Shown here one piece after another: positions 17,215 through 23,990 of a DNA stretch of 64,000 bases. Position numbers and translations under genes: made by a program. Origin of the DNA: Halorubrum sp. 48-1-W (GTDB taxonomy: Archaea; Halobacteriota; Halobacteria; Halobacteriales; Haloferacaceae); contig NZ_QMIM01000003.1 in NCBI RefSeq assembly GCF_003287355.1, forward strand, positions 62,001 to 126,000, in the 5' to 3' direction. Positions within the stretch are counted from its first letter, which is position 1; each line of letters starts with the position of its first letter. Below the pieces are notes generated by a model, which did no database searches, was not told the origin of the DNA, and was given only the letters and a program-made list of their open reading frames with translations.

Positions 17215-17246
17215 CCTCCCCCCATCCCCGTGGGGAGGCCAAAACC
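17215..17246 (-). promoter_or_regulatory. Hairpin leader 4 (PCNA operon)
   Basis: The minus strand reads GGTTTTGGCCT, CCCC, A, CGGGGAT, GGGGGGAGGT, ending 11 nt before the ATG of the 39-aa ORF. Confidence 0.6.
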
Positions 17247-17269
17247 GAGCATGATGGTCGCGATCTCGG

Positions 17270-17479
17270 TCACTCGGGGAAGTCGATAACGTCGGGGTTG
17301 GTCGAAAGCTCCCTGGCGACGCGGTCGAGTTCGACATCGTCGAGAGTGATTTTGATGAGCGCCTCGAGTGCATCGTCGTAGGCTTGCTGTACTTCACTCT
17401 GATTCGAGGCAGCGTCGAGGCGCTGCTGGAGTGCGGTCTGGAAGCGATTCGCTGCACGGTGGCGTGCGAGTGAGCCCAT
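17270..17479 (-). CDS. Small helical protein, unknown
   Basis: 69 residues from the ATG at 17479 (MGSLARHRAANRF), chosen because hairpin leader 5 ends 6 nt before it and supplies a GGGGG ribosome-like run; an upstream TTG would read through the leader. The protein is mostly amphipathic helix (TALQQRLDAASNQSEVQQAYDDALEALIKI) and acidic. There are no recognised motifs. It sits between TFB and the PCNA operon. Confidence 0.5.
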   Translation of the reverse strand: MGSLARHRAANRFQTALQQRLDAASNQSEVQQAYDDALEALIKITLDDVELDRVARELSTNPDVIDFPE

Positions 17480-17485
17480 TTCGAG

Positions 17486-17514
17486 TTCCCCCACCGTCTC
17501 GGGGTGCGACAAAC
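17486..17514 (-). promoter_or_regulatory. Hairpin leader 5
   Basis: The minus strand reads GTTTGTCGCA, CCCC, loop GAGACGGT, GGGGGAA, then the ATG at 17479. It is the copy closest to a start codon. Confidence 0.6.
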
Positions 17515-17549
17515 GCGGGGGGTCGCAGGTGCCGCGTCCCGAGTGTTAG

Positions 17550-17594
17550 TCCTACGTAACGATTCGATGGTGTGATTAGGACTGTTACGTAGGA
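17550..17594. repeat. Dispersed 45-bp inverted-repeat element, copy 1
   Basis: TCCTACGTAAC (17550-17560) and GTTACGTAGGA (17584-17594) are perfect 11-bp arms around 23 bp. The TFB stop codon lies in the right arm. Copies with the same arms and 25-bp spacers are at 33408 and 58439. Confidence 0.65.
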
Positions 17595-18763
17595 TATGGG
17601 CGTGTCATCCGATCCGTCTCGTCGCCTACCACCGTTCCACAGGGTAACGAGAAATGGTCGAGGTTGCCGTCCGGATCGGGAAGTTCTCCGTCATCGGCAA
17701 GGCCTTGGAGCTCCCTCCAGAGCTTGCGAATCGTTGTCGGGGTCGTGTAGCCTTCCTCGGCAAGAGTTTGTTGGGTAAGTCGGGGGTTGCTTTGCCCACT
17801 CTCTTTGAAGACGTGATAGAGACAGGCAACGGCGACGCCGTTCGGTTGCCGGCCGTTCGCGAGGACACCCACAGCGTTCGATCTGGAGAGCTGGTAGGCA
17901 CGGCGTTCGAGACGAGGGGAGGCATCAACGGCACTCGCGAGTCGTGGGATGTAGTCCTGCGGGAGTGGTGGAGGCGTTGCGAGCTCAAGATCTTGATTTA
18001 GGCACTTGTAGTCCTGATTGATTTCTTTAATATCGACACGAGCGACTTCACCAATCTCTTTGAGCGTGCGTGGCAGGCGTTCGAGACGGCAAGCAGCGTA
18101 CACACAGGCACTCGCCATACCTTCGACGGAGTTGCCGGCGAGCATCCCTTCTGCGCTAACCTCGCGGTAGAGGTCAGCGGCGCAGTCGTGGATAGAGCCG
18201 GAGAGTTCGAGCGCACTGACGAGGCGAGCGATTTCGCCGAGGCCGAGGCGGAGCGAGCGGTCGCGACTCGAGCCGGTTTTCGATCGACTATCCCACTTAC
18301 GGAGTCGACGGAAACGCCGTTTGGTCTGACGCGACAGCGGGCGGTCGTACCCGTCACTGTTATATCCGATCTCCGTCGGGAGCCCCTTATGATGGAGGCG
18401 ATGTGTGGTGGGAGCGCCGCCACGTTCGGGTTCACGGCCGTCCCCAGTATCGACCCAGCGAAGGCGCCGATCGAGGATATCACGGAAGAGTACGAGGCCA
18501 CATTCCCCACAGTAGGTTTCCTCCTCGTCAATGACGAGGTACTCGTCGGTTGCGCACTCAGGACACTGTATTTCATCGGTCGATTCCGAGTCCGTGGCTT
18601 TCGACTGCTCGTCTTCGGAGGCAGTCTCGCTGGAAAATGACTGAGTCTGCTGCTGGTTCTGCCTGAGGCGCGTCGAGACGGGAGTGGGAGACCCCGACCC
18701 GGCGGAAGACGAGCCGGTACTATGGGTCGTAGTGTCAGTGTTCTCGAGGGCATCTTGAGACAT
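17585..18763 (-). CDS. tfb: Transcription initiation factor B (TFB)
   Basis: 392 residues from the ATG at 18763 (MSQDALENTD); a start at 18856 would read through hairpin leader 6. Residues 1-60 are a Ser/Thr/Gln tail. The zinc ribbon is C67-x2-C70...C85-x2-C88, followed by the B-reader segment (DILDRRLRWVDTGDGREPERGGAPTTHRLHHKGLPTEIGY) and two cyclin-like repeats with the usual LERLPRTLKEIGEVARV block. TFB recruits RNA polymerase to TBP-bound promoters. Haloarchaea keep several, often on plasmids, to direct gene subsets. It is a candidate for controlling this element's own genes. Confidence 0.9.
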   Translation of the reverse strand: MSQDALENTDTTTHSTGSSSAGSGSPTPVSTRLRQNQQQTQSFSSETASEDEQSKATDSESTDEIQCPECATDEYLVIDEEETYCGECGLVLFRDILDRRLRWVDTGDGREPERGGAPTTHRLHHKGLPTEIGYNSDGYDRPLSRQTKRRFRRLRKWDSRSKTGSSRDRSLRLGLGEIARLVSALELSGSIHDCAADLYREVSAEGMLAGNSVEGMASACVYAACRLERLPRTLKEIGEVARVDIKEINQDYKCLNQDLELATPPPLPQDYIPRLASAVDASPRLERRAYQLSRSNAVGVLANGRQPNGVAVACLYHVFKESGQSNPRLTQQTLAEEGYTTPTTIRKLWRELQGLADDGELPDPDGNLDHFSLPCGTVVGDETDRMTRPYPT

Positions 18764-18779
18764 ATGGAACGGGGGCGTA

Positions 18780-18810
18780 GACCCCCCAGTTCCTCCGGGG
18801 GAAGACAAAC
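18780..18810 (-). promoter_or_regulatory. Hairpin leader 6 (TFB)
   Basis: The minus strand reads GTTTGTCTT, CCCCC, loop GGAGGAACT, GGGGGG, about 17 nt before the ATG at 18763. Confidence 0.6.
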
Positions 18811-18883
18811 TGAAGGCGAGGAATCTGGTCGTAAGCAACCGAAGAGCACGATTCACGGTCCTTCGAGTTCGCTGTGTTCGTGT

Positions 18884-19402
18884 TCACTCATCGACGTCAT
18901 CCCCGGAGGAGCGTGTCTGGCGGTGCTCACCGATCGGGATTAGTGGCTCGTCCATCCGAAGGATGAACATCCCCTCACTAGTAGTGATGACGTCGTCGGC
19001 GGGGGTCGGCTCATGGTGAGCATAGTGCTCGATATCGTTGCCGAGCAGGACACGGTGGGTGTCCGAGTCGTGGACGCGCAACTGGCGTTCGTAGCCATCG
19101 TCAACGTGGGTGCCGGCGAGGGCGAGGACGAACCACCCCGAGTCGGGTGAGCCTCGCGTGGCTTCGAGAACACGATAGACACGGCCGGTGTCCTCGTCAA
19201 GGAAGTACACAGTCGGCGGGTTCTCGCGGTCGATATCGTGGGCTTTCGAGAGCGTCTGGAGAACGCACTCGTCGTCGAATTGATCGCGAAAATCAGCGAA
19301 CGTATCGAGAGCAGTGCCTATGTCAGTATTCGTTTTGTTCGCACTTGAGTCTGTATTTGCGTCTGGGTCAGTGTTCTGGGTCATGGGTTCGGGAGATTGC
19401 AT
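18884..19402 (-). CDS. Conserved unknown protein
   Basis: 172 residues (166 if begun at MTQNTD, 19384). After a polar N-terminus, the region TVYFLDEDTGRVYRVLEATRGSPDSGWFVLALAGTHVDDGYERQLRVHD reads as an antiparallel beta domain. No family is recognised. It is the last of three leftward genes (20503 to 18884) that share hairpin leader 7 and lie only 15-70 nt apart, so they are probably one operon. Confidence 0.5.
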   Translation of the reverse strand: MQSPEPMTQNTDPDANTDSSANKTNTDIGTALDTFADFRDQFDDECVLQTLSKAHDIDRENPPTVYFLDEDTGRVYRVLEATRGSPDSGWFVLALAGTHVDDGYERQLRVHDSDTHRVLLGNDIEHYAHHEPTPADDVITTSEGMFILRMDEPLIPIGEHRQTRSSGDDVDE

Positions 19403-19417
19403 AGTTTCGGCTCTTGG

Positions 19418-19945
19418 TCATCCGGGTGGCCCGTGCGCGGATTCGAGAATCCCGAGGATGTCTGGGTCGTGCTTGTCGTGGAAGGCATCGAGGACATCCC
19501 ACTGCCACTGGAAGTGACCAGGATCGCCGAATTGGTTGACGCCGAGGCCCTGCGTACGGGCGAAGTGTTCGAGGTCGATACAACGGATAGAAGAGACATC
19601 ACCACCCTCACCAGGCGGAACGTTGGCGGCTTCGGGAAGCGGGGTCTCGATCCAAGCGTCGAAACACGCGTCGTTCGAGGACGTGACTACGACACCGTCG
19701 GTCGCCCCAGCGAAGAGTTCGGTGGTGATTCGACCGAGATTCTGGTACACACCAGCGGGAATTGCGAGGAGGTTGCGATCGTGGTCGATGGTAGCGTCAG
19801 TGCGGATCTCCCGAGGGTGACCTCGGACGAGCCACTGCTCGTCGTCGTTGAGCCAAGCGCCTCGCCTGAGGCGTTCGATGGCGGCGTCAAGGTGGTCGTG
19901 CGTGCGGTACTGGAGGTAGCCGGAGATTCGCGCGTAGAAGCTCAT
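19418..19945 (-). CDS. Conserved unknown protein
   Basis: 175 residues, starting MSFYARISGYLQYRTHDHLDAAIERL. An alpha/beta pattern with GVYQNLGRITTELFAGATDGVVVTSSNDACFDAWIETP suggests a ferredoxin-like or similar small fold. It ends in GHFQWQWDVLDAFHDKHDPDI. I do not recognise it. It is the middle gene of the three-gene unit behind hairpin leader 7. Confidence 0.5.
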   Translation of the reverse strand: MSFYARISGYLQYRTHDHLDAAIERLRRGAWLNDDEQWLVRGHPREIRTDATIDHDRNLLAIPAGVYQNLGRITTELFAGATDGVVVTSSNDACFDAWIETPLPEAANVPPGEGGDVSSIRCIDLEHFARTQGLGVNQFGDPGHFQWQWDVLDAFHDKHDPDILGILESAHGPPG

Positions 19946-20014
19946 GCTGGATGGGGGATAGGAGATGGAGGCGAGTTGCGGCGAGCGTCGTGGCGAAAGA
20001 TTCGAGCCGACTGC

Positions 20015-20503
20015 TCATCCCAACTGGATATGGTCAATTTTTCCATCGGGATCGACGCGGTACTGGTAGCCGACGTGGGGGAATCGACATTTCTCGTAGC
20101 CGACGGTCTGGATGACAAAGGGCTCGGTGAGGAACGGCGAGAGTTCGCGAAGGAAGTCCTCGGTGTGCTCACCGGCGTAGTCCCAAAGGAGTTCCTCGGT
20201 TTCGTCGTTGATGACGACCTCGCGTTCGTCTTCATCGAGATTGTCGTCGAGGCCCTCGAGGACGGCCTCGCGAACGGTCGGCCGATGCGTCGGGGAGAAC
20301 GAGGCATATCCGTAGAGCGTGAGGTGCGGCGGGTCTGCCTCGCCGGTATCGGGATCGCGTTCGGGAACCGCAATCTTCACCATGATGTCGTCGAATGAGC
20401 CCGTGCCGATGAGCCATTCGTCGAGAAACTCGCGGAGTTCATCGACCTGAGTGGGGTCGATAGTCGGTGCGTTCGAGGCGGTGCTGAGCTGGAGTGTAGC
20501 CAT
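20015..20503 (-). CDS. Conserved unknown protein
   Basis: 162 residues. The first half has alternating strands (DDIMVKIAVPERDP, HLTLYGYASFSP), the second is helical and acidic and ends with PHVGYQYRVDPDGKIDHIQLG. It is the first gene after hairpin leader 7, with GGAGGG 11 nt before the ATG. The function is unknown; similar size and acidity to its two downstream neighbours suggest a joint role. Confidence 0.5.
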   Translation of the reverse strand: MATLQLSTASNAPTIDPTQVDELREFLDEWLIGTGSFDDIMVKIAVPERDPDTGEADPPHLTLYGYASFSPTHRPTVREAVLEGLDDNLDEDEREVVINDETEELLWDYAGEHTEDFLRELSPFLTEPFVIQTVGYEKCRFPHVGYQYRVDPDGKIDHIQLG

Positions 20504-20514
20504 TTCGTGTTGAA

Positions 20515-20542
20515 CCCTCCACCATTTCAGGGGAGCACAAAC
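20515..20542 (-). promoter_or_regulatory. Hairpin leader 7
   Basis: The minus strand reads GTTTGTGCT, CCCC, loop TGAAATGGT, GGAGGG. The GGAGGG arm also works as a ribosome site for the ATG at 20503. The arms here pair less well than in other copies. Confidence 0.5.
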
Positions 20543-20774
20543 GGGGGGGTCAATAGTTCTGTCACAGTACCCTTAGCCGTCACTAATTTTTTGACTATCG
20601 GCTTGCCTCGCGTCGATATCGAACCGATCTATCCACCGCGCGACGATGGTCGCACCGCAGCCGCGGTGTTCACCGATTGCCTCTCCGGAGAGAGATTTCT
20701 CCCAGTGTAGTTCGTACAGGAGATTCGGATTGCGTCACGGGGCCTCAGAGTAGTCGTGAGACCGGGGTTCGATT

Positions 20775-20971
20775 CTATGCCGTCTCAACCAGGAGAGTGC
20801 CGTGTTCTGCGCACATCTCATCCGCTTTTCGGCGACTTGTTCGACAGAGAGGGAGTTCTCGGCGCAGAGTTCGCATAAATACTGCTCATCACCGGAGATC
20901 GGGTTGCGAGTGATTTTTTGCGACTACGCTCGTCTCAGGTACAATTCCACACAAAGCTTACACCGAAACAT
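20775..20971 (-). pseudogene. Decayed two-knuckle zinc protein
   Basis: From an ATG at 20971 the frame reads MFRCKLCVELYLRRA, hits an in-frame TAG, then continues YLCELCAENSLSVEQVAEKR. A one-base deletion then shifts to the frame MCAEHGTLLVETA and a stop at 20775. Two CxxC knuckles and the CAEHG tail form a coherent small zinc protein only if both lesions are repaired. It lies in a gene-poor stretch opposite another broken zinc-protein gene. Confidence 0.55.
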
Positions 20972-21029
20972 AACTCTACAGCCAGTTGGAGGGGAATTGT
21001 CACACGCTCCCTTCCTTCTCCTGATAACC

Positions 21030-21176
21030 TACGATACTCCGAAACACGGGCAATGTCCGGAGTGTGGTGAGAACATTTCTGCTGCACACGTCTTGGTTGA
21101 ATATGAGTAAAACAACGGAACGACTGGTATCTGGGCAGAGTGTCCCATCTGCGACGATGTCGTGAGTCCCGAGTGA
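21030..21176 (+). pseudogene. Decayed small zinc-binding protein with internal stop
   Basis: CPECGENISAAHVLVEYE is followed by TAA at 21108, then in the same frame NNGTTGIWAECPICDDVVSPE and a true stop at 21174. The two halves make the usual haloarchaeal CPxC...EYExxxGxxGIWAECPxC microprotein, so a single nonsense change (for example TCA to TAA) inactivated it. No in-frame start is evident close upstream. Confidence 0.6.
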
Positions 21177-21243
21177 ATTCTGAGCAACGACACGACAGCA
21201 GAGTCAAGTGTTCTGCACTATTACGCTGCCAGGAGGCCGACTA

Positions 21244-21666
21244 ATGAAGATTTCTGAAGAACTCCAATGTCTGTTTTCAGCTTCGATTGAGGAACAGGAC
21301 GGGTCGTACGTGATCGACGTTCCAGAGCGCGAGCTACAACTGGGTGATCTACAGCAAGGAGAAACATATCGCGTCGCACTCGTGTCTTCCCCGACACAGA
21401 GCGAGCCAGAACAGAGCGAACAGGCTGAAACGGGATCACAGTCCCAGCGTGAGCCACAGGAACCACCAGTTGAGGAAAGTGAGACTCGAGAAGTCGAGAT
21501 TGAGGACATCGGCGAACAGGGTGATGGCATCACTCGGGTCGAACGTGGTTTCGTCGTGATCGTCCCGGATACGAAAGAGAGTGAGCGAGTGAAAATTGAG
21601 ATTACCGATGTACGGCAAAACGTCGCTTTCGCCGAGGTCGTCGAACGGTTGAGTTACTACGAGTAA
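21244..21666 (+). CDS. TRAM-domain protein
   Basis: 140 residues from the ATG at 21244 (MKISEELQCLF). An N-terminal strand-rich part of about 50 residues is followed by a Gln/Glu/Ser linker and a TRAM domain at about 82-137 (REVEIEDIGEQGDGITRVERGFVVIVPDTKESERVKIEITDVRQNVAFAEVVER). TRAM is a small RNA-binding beta barrel. Stand-alone TRAM proteins act as RNA chaperones or cold-shock-like factors in archaea, and haloarchaea carry several. It is isolated between decayed genes and a TnpB element. Confidence 0.85.
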   Translation: MKISEELQCLFSASIEEQDGSYVIDVPERELQLGDLQQGETYRVALVSSPTQSEPEQSEQAETGSQSQREPQEPPVEESETREVEIEDIGEQGDGITRVERGFVVIVPDTKESERVKIEITDVRQNVAFAEVVERLSYYE

Positions 21667-22053
21667 TTCCTCGATTTTCGGTGCGAGAAGAGGACGAACA
21701 GACACTCGCAGTTATTGTACGAATAGGTTGTCCGTAGAGTCAAACTGCACTTACAGCTCAGGGAAGGTGGATTTCGGCGGGGAGGAACGAACGACGGAGT
21801 GGGGCGGGGTGAAAGCCCTCCCGAGAGAGTTGTGCGACCACGTTAGTGACGGTTGTGGAGTCGGAAGTCAGGCTACTCGGGTCGCGTTCTGGTTCGGATT
21901 CGAGGTTACGGAGAATCGAGGAGAAAGCCTCGCGCTTCAGCGCGGGGATGAAGCCGACACTTCCTTTCACACTCCACGGTCGATGGCACAGCTGGATATT
22001 CCACGCTACTTCCAATCCAATCCCTCAAGTAATTCTGTCTACATCGGTTACGT

Positions 22054-23334
22054 ATGGCGATACAGGTCGTCACCCGCACCTACACTGCTTCCATACGGAA
22101 TCAGTCTCGGGTGCAGGACGATCTTGATTCGCTCGGGTTCGCCGCCTCGAAACTCTGGAACGTCGGACGGTGGACATGTAGTCGCATCTGGGATGAAATC
22201 GATCACATCCCGAACCACAACGAACTCACCACGTACCTCAAAACCCACGAACGCTATGATGACCTGCATTCGCAGTCAAGTCAGCGAGTCCTCCAAGAAC
22301 TCGCTGAGGCGTTCAACGGCTGGTACGGCAAACGACGTAACGGAGATACACGAGCGAACCCGCCCGGCTACCGCAAACACAGCGACGAACACCCGCGTTC
22401 AACGGTGACGTTCAAAGCCGCTGGCTTCAAACTCGACACCCAGTACAACCGTGTTCGACTCTCAAAGGGGTCAAACCTCAAAGAATATTGGTCGGACTTC
22501 ATTCTCTGTAAATACCAGACCCGCCCCGGCGTTGACCTCTCCACTGTGGAGAACATCCAACAGGTTCGGGCTGTCTGGACGGAGGACGAGTGGGAACTAC
22601 ACTTTGTTTGTAAGGTCGAGATTGACGTGGCTGAAGCCCCCGGTGAAAAGACGGTGGGTGTTGATCTCGGTATCAACAACTTTGCTGCACTCGCCTACGA
22701 AGACGGCCACGCTGAGCTATACCCGCTGACCTGTCTGAAGCAGGACGACTACTACTTCAGCAAGCGGATCGCTCAGTGTGACGACTCGAACTCTGTGCAG
22801 GCCACGCAGCTAAACCACAAGAAGTCGGCTCGTCGCACTCACTACTTCCACACGCTCTCGAAACACATCGTTCAGCGATGTGTCGAGCAGAGAGTCGGAA
22901 CCATCGTGATTGGTGACCTCTCCGGCATCCGCGAGGATGAGGAGAATGGCGAGTCGAAAAACTGGGGCAGACACGGTAATCTTGATCTCCATTCGTGGGC
23001 GTTCGACCGATTCACCGACCTGCTCGAATACAAGGCCGAGATGGAGGGCATCGCGGTAGAAGCAGTACCCGAGCGAGATACATCGAAATCGTGTTCGTGT
23101 TGTGGTCGCAAGTGCGACGCGAATCGTGTTGAACGTGGGCTGTACATCTGCGATGAGTGTGGGATGGTGGCGAACGCAGATGTGAACGGTGCGGAGAACA
23201 TTCGACAGAAAGTAACTCCGAGTCCCGCTACGAATGGCGGAGATAGGAGTAACGGCTGGTTGGCACAGCCATCTACGCTCCTGTTTGACACGAAAACTGG
23301 TGCGTTCGCACCTCAAGAACAGGTAACGTCGTAA
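22054..23334 (+). CDS. tnpB: TnpB, RNA-guided nuclease of IS1341-type element
   Basis: 426 residues, clearly homologous to the TnpB at 5935-7260. Motifs: GVDLGINNFAAL (first RuvC Asp), IGDLSGIREDEENGESKNWGRHGN (second motif, Gly in place of Glu), zinc finger SCSCCGRKC with ICDEC, and NADVNGAENI (last Asp). No frameshift or stop is seen. The two copies have diverged throughout, so they are not a recent duplication. The downstream right-end segment is strongly conserved between them, as expected for a guide-RNA scaffold. Confidence 0.85.
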   Translation: MAIQVVTRTYTASIRNQSRVQDDLDSLGFAASKLWNVGRWTCSRIWDEIDHIPNHNELTTYLKTHERYDDLHSQSSQRVLQELAEAFNGWYGKRRNGDTRANPPGYRKHSDEHPRSTVTFKAAGFKLDTQYNRVRLSKGSNLKEYWSDFILCKYQTRPGVDLSTVENIQQVRAVWTEDEWELHFVCKVEIDVAEAPGEKTVGVDLGINNFAALAYEDGHAELYPLTCLKQDDYYFSKRIAQCDDSNSVQATQLNHKKSARRTHYFHTLSKHIVQRCVEQRVGTIVIGDLSGIREDEENGESKNWGRHGNLDLHSWAFDRFTDLLEYKAEMEGIAVEAVPERDTSKSCSCCGRKCDANRVERGLYICDECGMVANADVNGAENIRQKVTPSPATNGGDRSNGWLAQPSTLLFDTKTGAFAPQEQVTS

Positions 23335-23403
23335 ACCACAATATCCCAACCCAGCGGTGCGGTGCCGTGGGAATCCTCGTGCTTCAGCGCGGGAGGATGT
23401 CAA
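23300..23403 (+). ncRNA. Putative omega RNA of TnpB element 2
   Basis: The block 23340-23372, AATATCCCAACCCAGCGGTG and onward to CCGTGGGA, differs from element 1 at only a few bases over more than 30. It leads to a hairpin whose loop and arms differ but still pair. The guide would start after 23403. The 5' limit is uncertain. Confidence 0.5.
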
Positions 23404-23587
23404 GGCTAGTTCTGCGGATTTTGTGTTGCTTGACATTTTCTGGAAGTGGCGCGATTGCTGTCGCTGGCTGGAATGGTTCGACTGGGTGAACGAGACTAGA
23501 TAGAAGATGAGATTCGAGTGGGAGTGCCCAGAGGATGGCTGCTGGAGCAGCACCCAGGATGTTTGCTCCTCCTCCGATTCCCCTCAC
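23404..23587 (-). pseudogene. Possible gene truncated by TnpB element 2
   Basis: After hairpin leader 8 a GTG-started frame runs 61 codons (VRGIGGGANILGAAPAAILW...) into the element. If the element is removed, the frame could continue in phase through 21927-21759 and stop, for about 112 codons in all. The composition is not clearly haloarchaeal, so this is a weak proposal. Confidence 0.25.
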
Positions 23588-23609
23588 CCCCTTGGGGGAG
23601 CCAAAACAC
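23581..23609 (-). promoter_or_regulatory. Hairpin leader 8
   Basis: The minus strand reads GTTTTGGCT, CCCCC, AA, GGGGGTGAGGGG. It lies downstream of the 100-aa gene and upstream of the interrupted frame. Confidence 0.6.
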
Positions 23610-23632
23610 AGGTATTGGTGGCCAATCGCGAT

Positions 23633-23935
23633 TCACCGGACTTCATCGAGGTTGATGGTTTCCTCGGCACTGATCCAGCCGCCGACGTTCCCGCGCTCGA
23701 TGAACGCCCAGGTGCCGTCGATGAGCCTGACGAACCGCATCGTTCTTGCAAGGGGACCGGGTCCCGACGGGTACGGGTTGAACTCGTTCTTGTCGTCGGT
23801 GACGGGCCGGCTGGGATCTTCGCCGTCGACGATGTCAAGATGGAAGTCGACATCGTCGTCGCCGGTGAGTTCCTCGTTCGTGGGTGGTTGACTGTGACAG
23901 TTCGTCGGATCGTGGTCAGAGTTGTTGGTTGACAT
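23633..23935 (-). CDS. Small acidic protein, unknown
   Basis: 100 residues. The first 60 are polar and acidic and the last 35 (ARTMRFVRLIDGTWAFIERGNVGGWISAEETINLDEV) form a small beta-rich end. The gene follows the OB/zinc-ribbon gene by 55 nt on the same strand and is probably co-transcribed with it. No motif is recognised. Confidence 0.5.
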   Translation of the reverse strand: MSTNNSDHDPTNCHSQPPTNEELTGDDDVDFHLDIVDGEDPSRPVTDDKNEFNPYPSGPGPLARTMRFVRLIDGTWAFIERGNVGGWISAEETINLDEVR

Positions 23936-23990
23936 CGTTTTATTGGAATGGTGAGACTGGATGCACGGAGTGCAGTGCTGCCTCTATCGA

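Larger units (their letters stand above)
21928..23403 (+). mobile_element. IS1341-type TnpB element 2
   Basis: The left-end hairpin CCTCGCG-CTTCAG-CGCGGGG (21928-21947) and the right-end hairpin before GGAGGATGTCAA (ending 23403) bound a single tnpB. Organisation and right-end sequence match element 1. There is no tnpA. On the right it abuts a short frame that follows hairpin leader 8. Confidence 0.75.

Noticed and set aside
20745-20790. GGTTCGATTC stretch resembling a tRNA T-loop
   Set aside because: The flanking bases do not form the T stem (CGGGG against CTATG) and no D or anticodon arm fits. It lies partly in a decayed protein gene.
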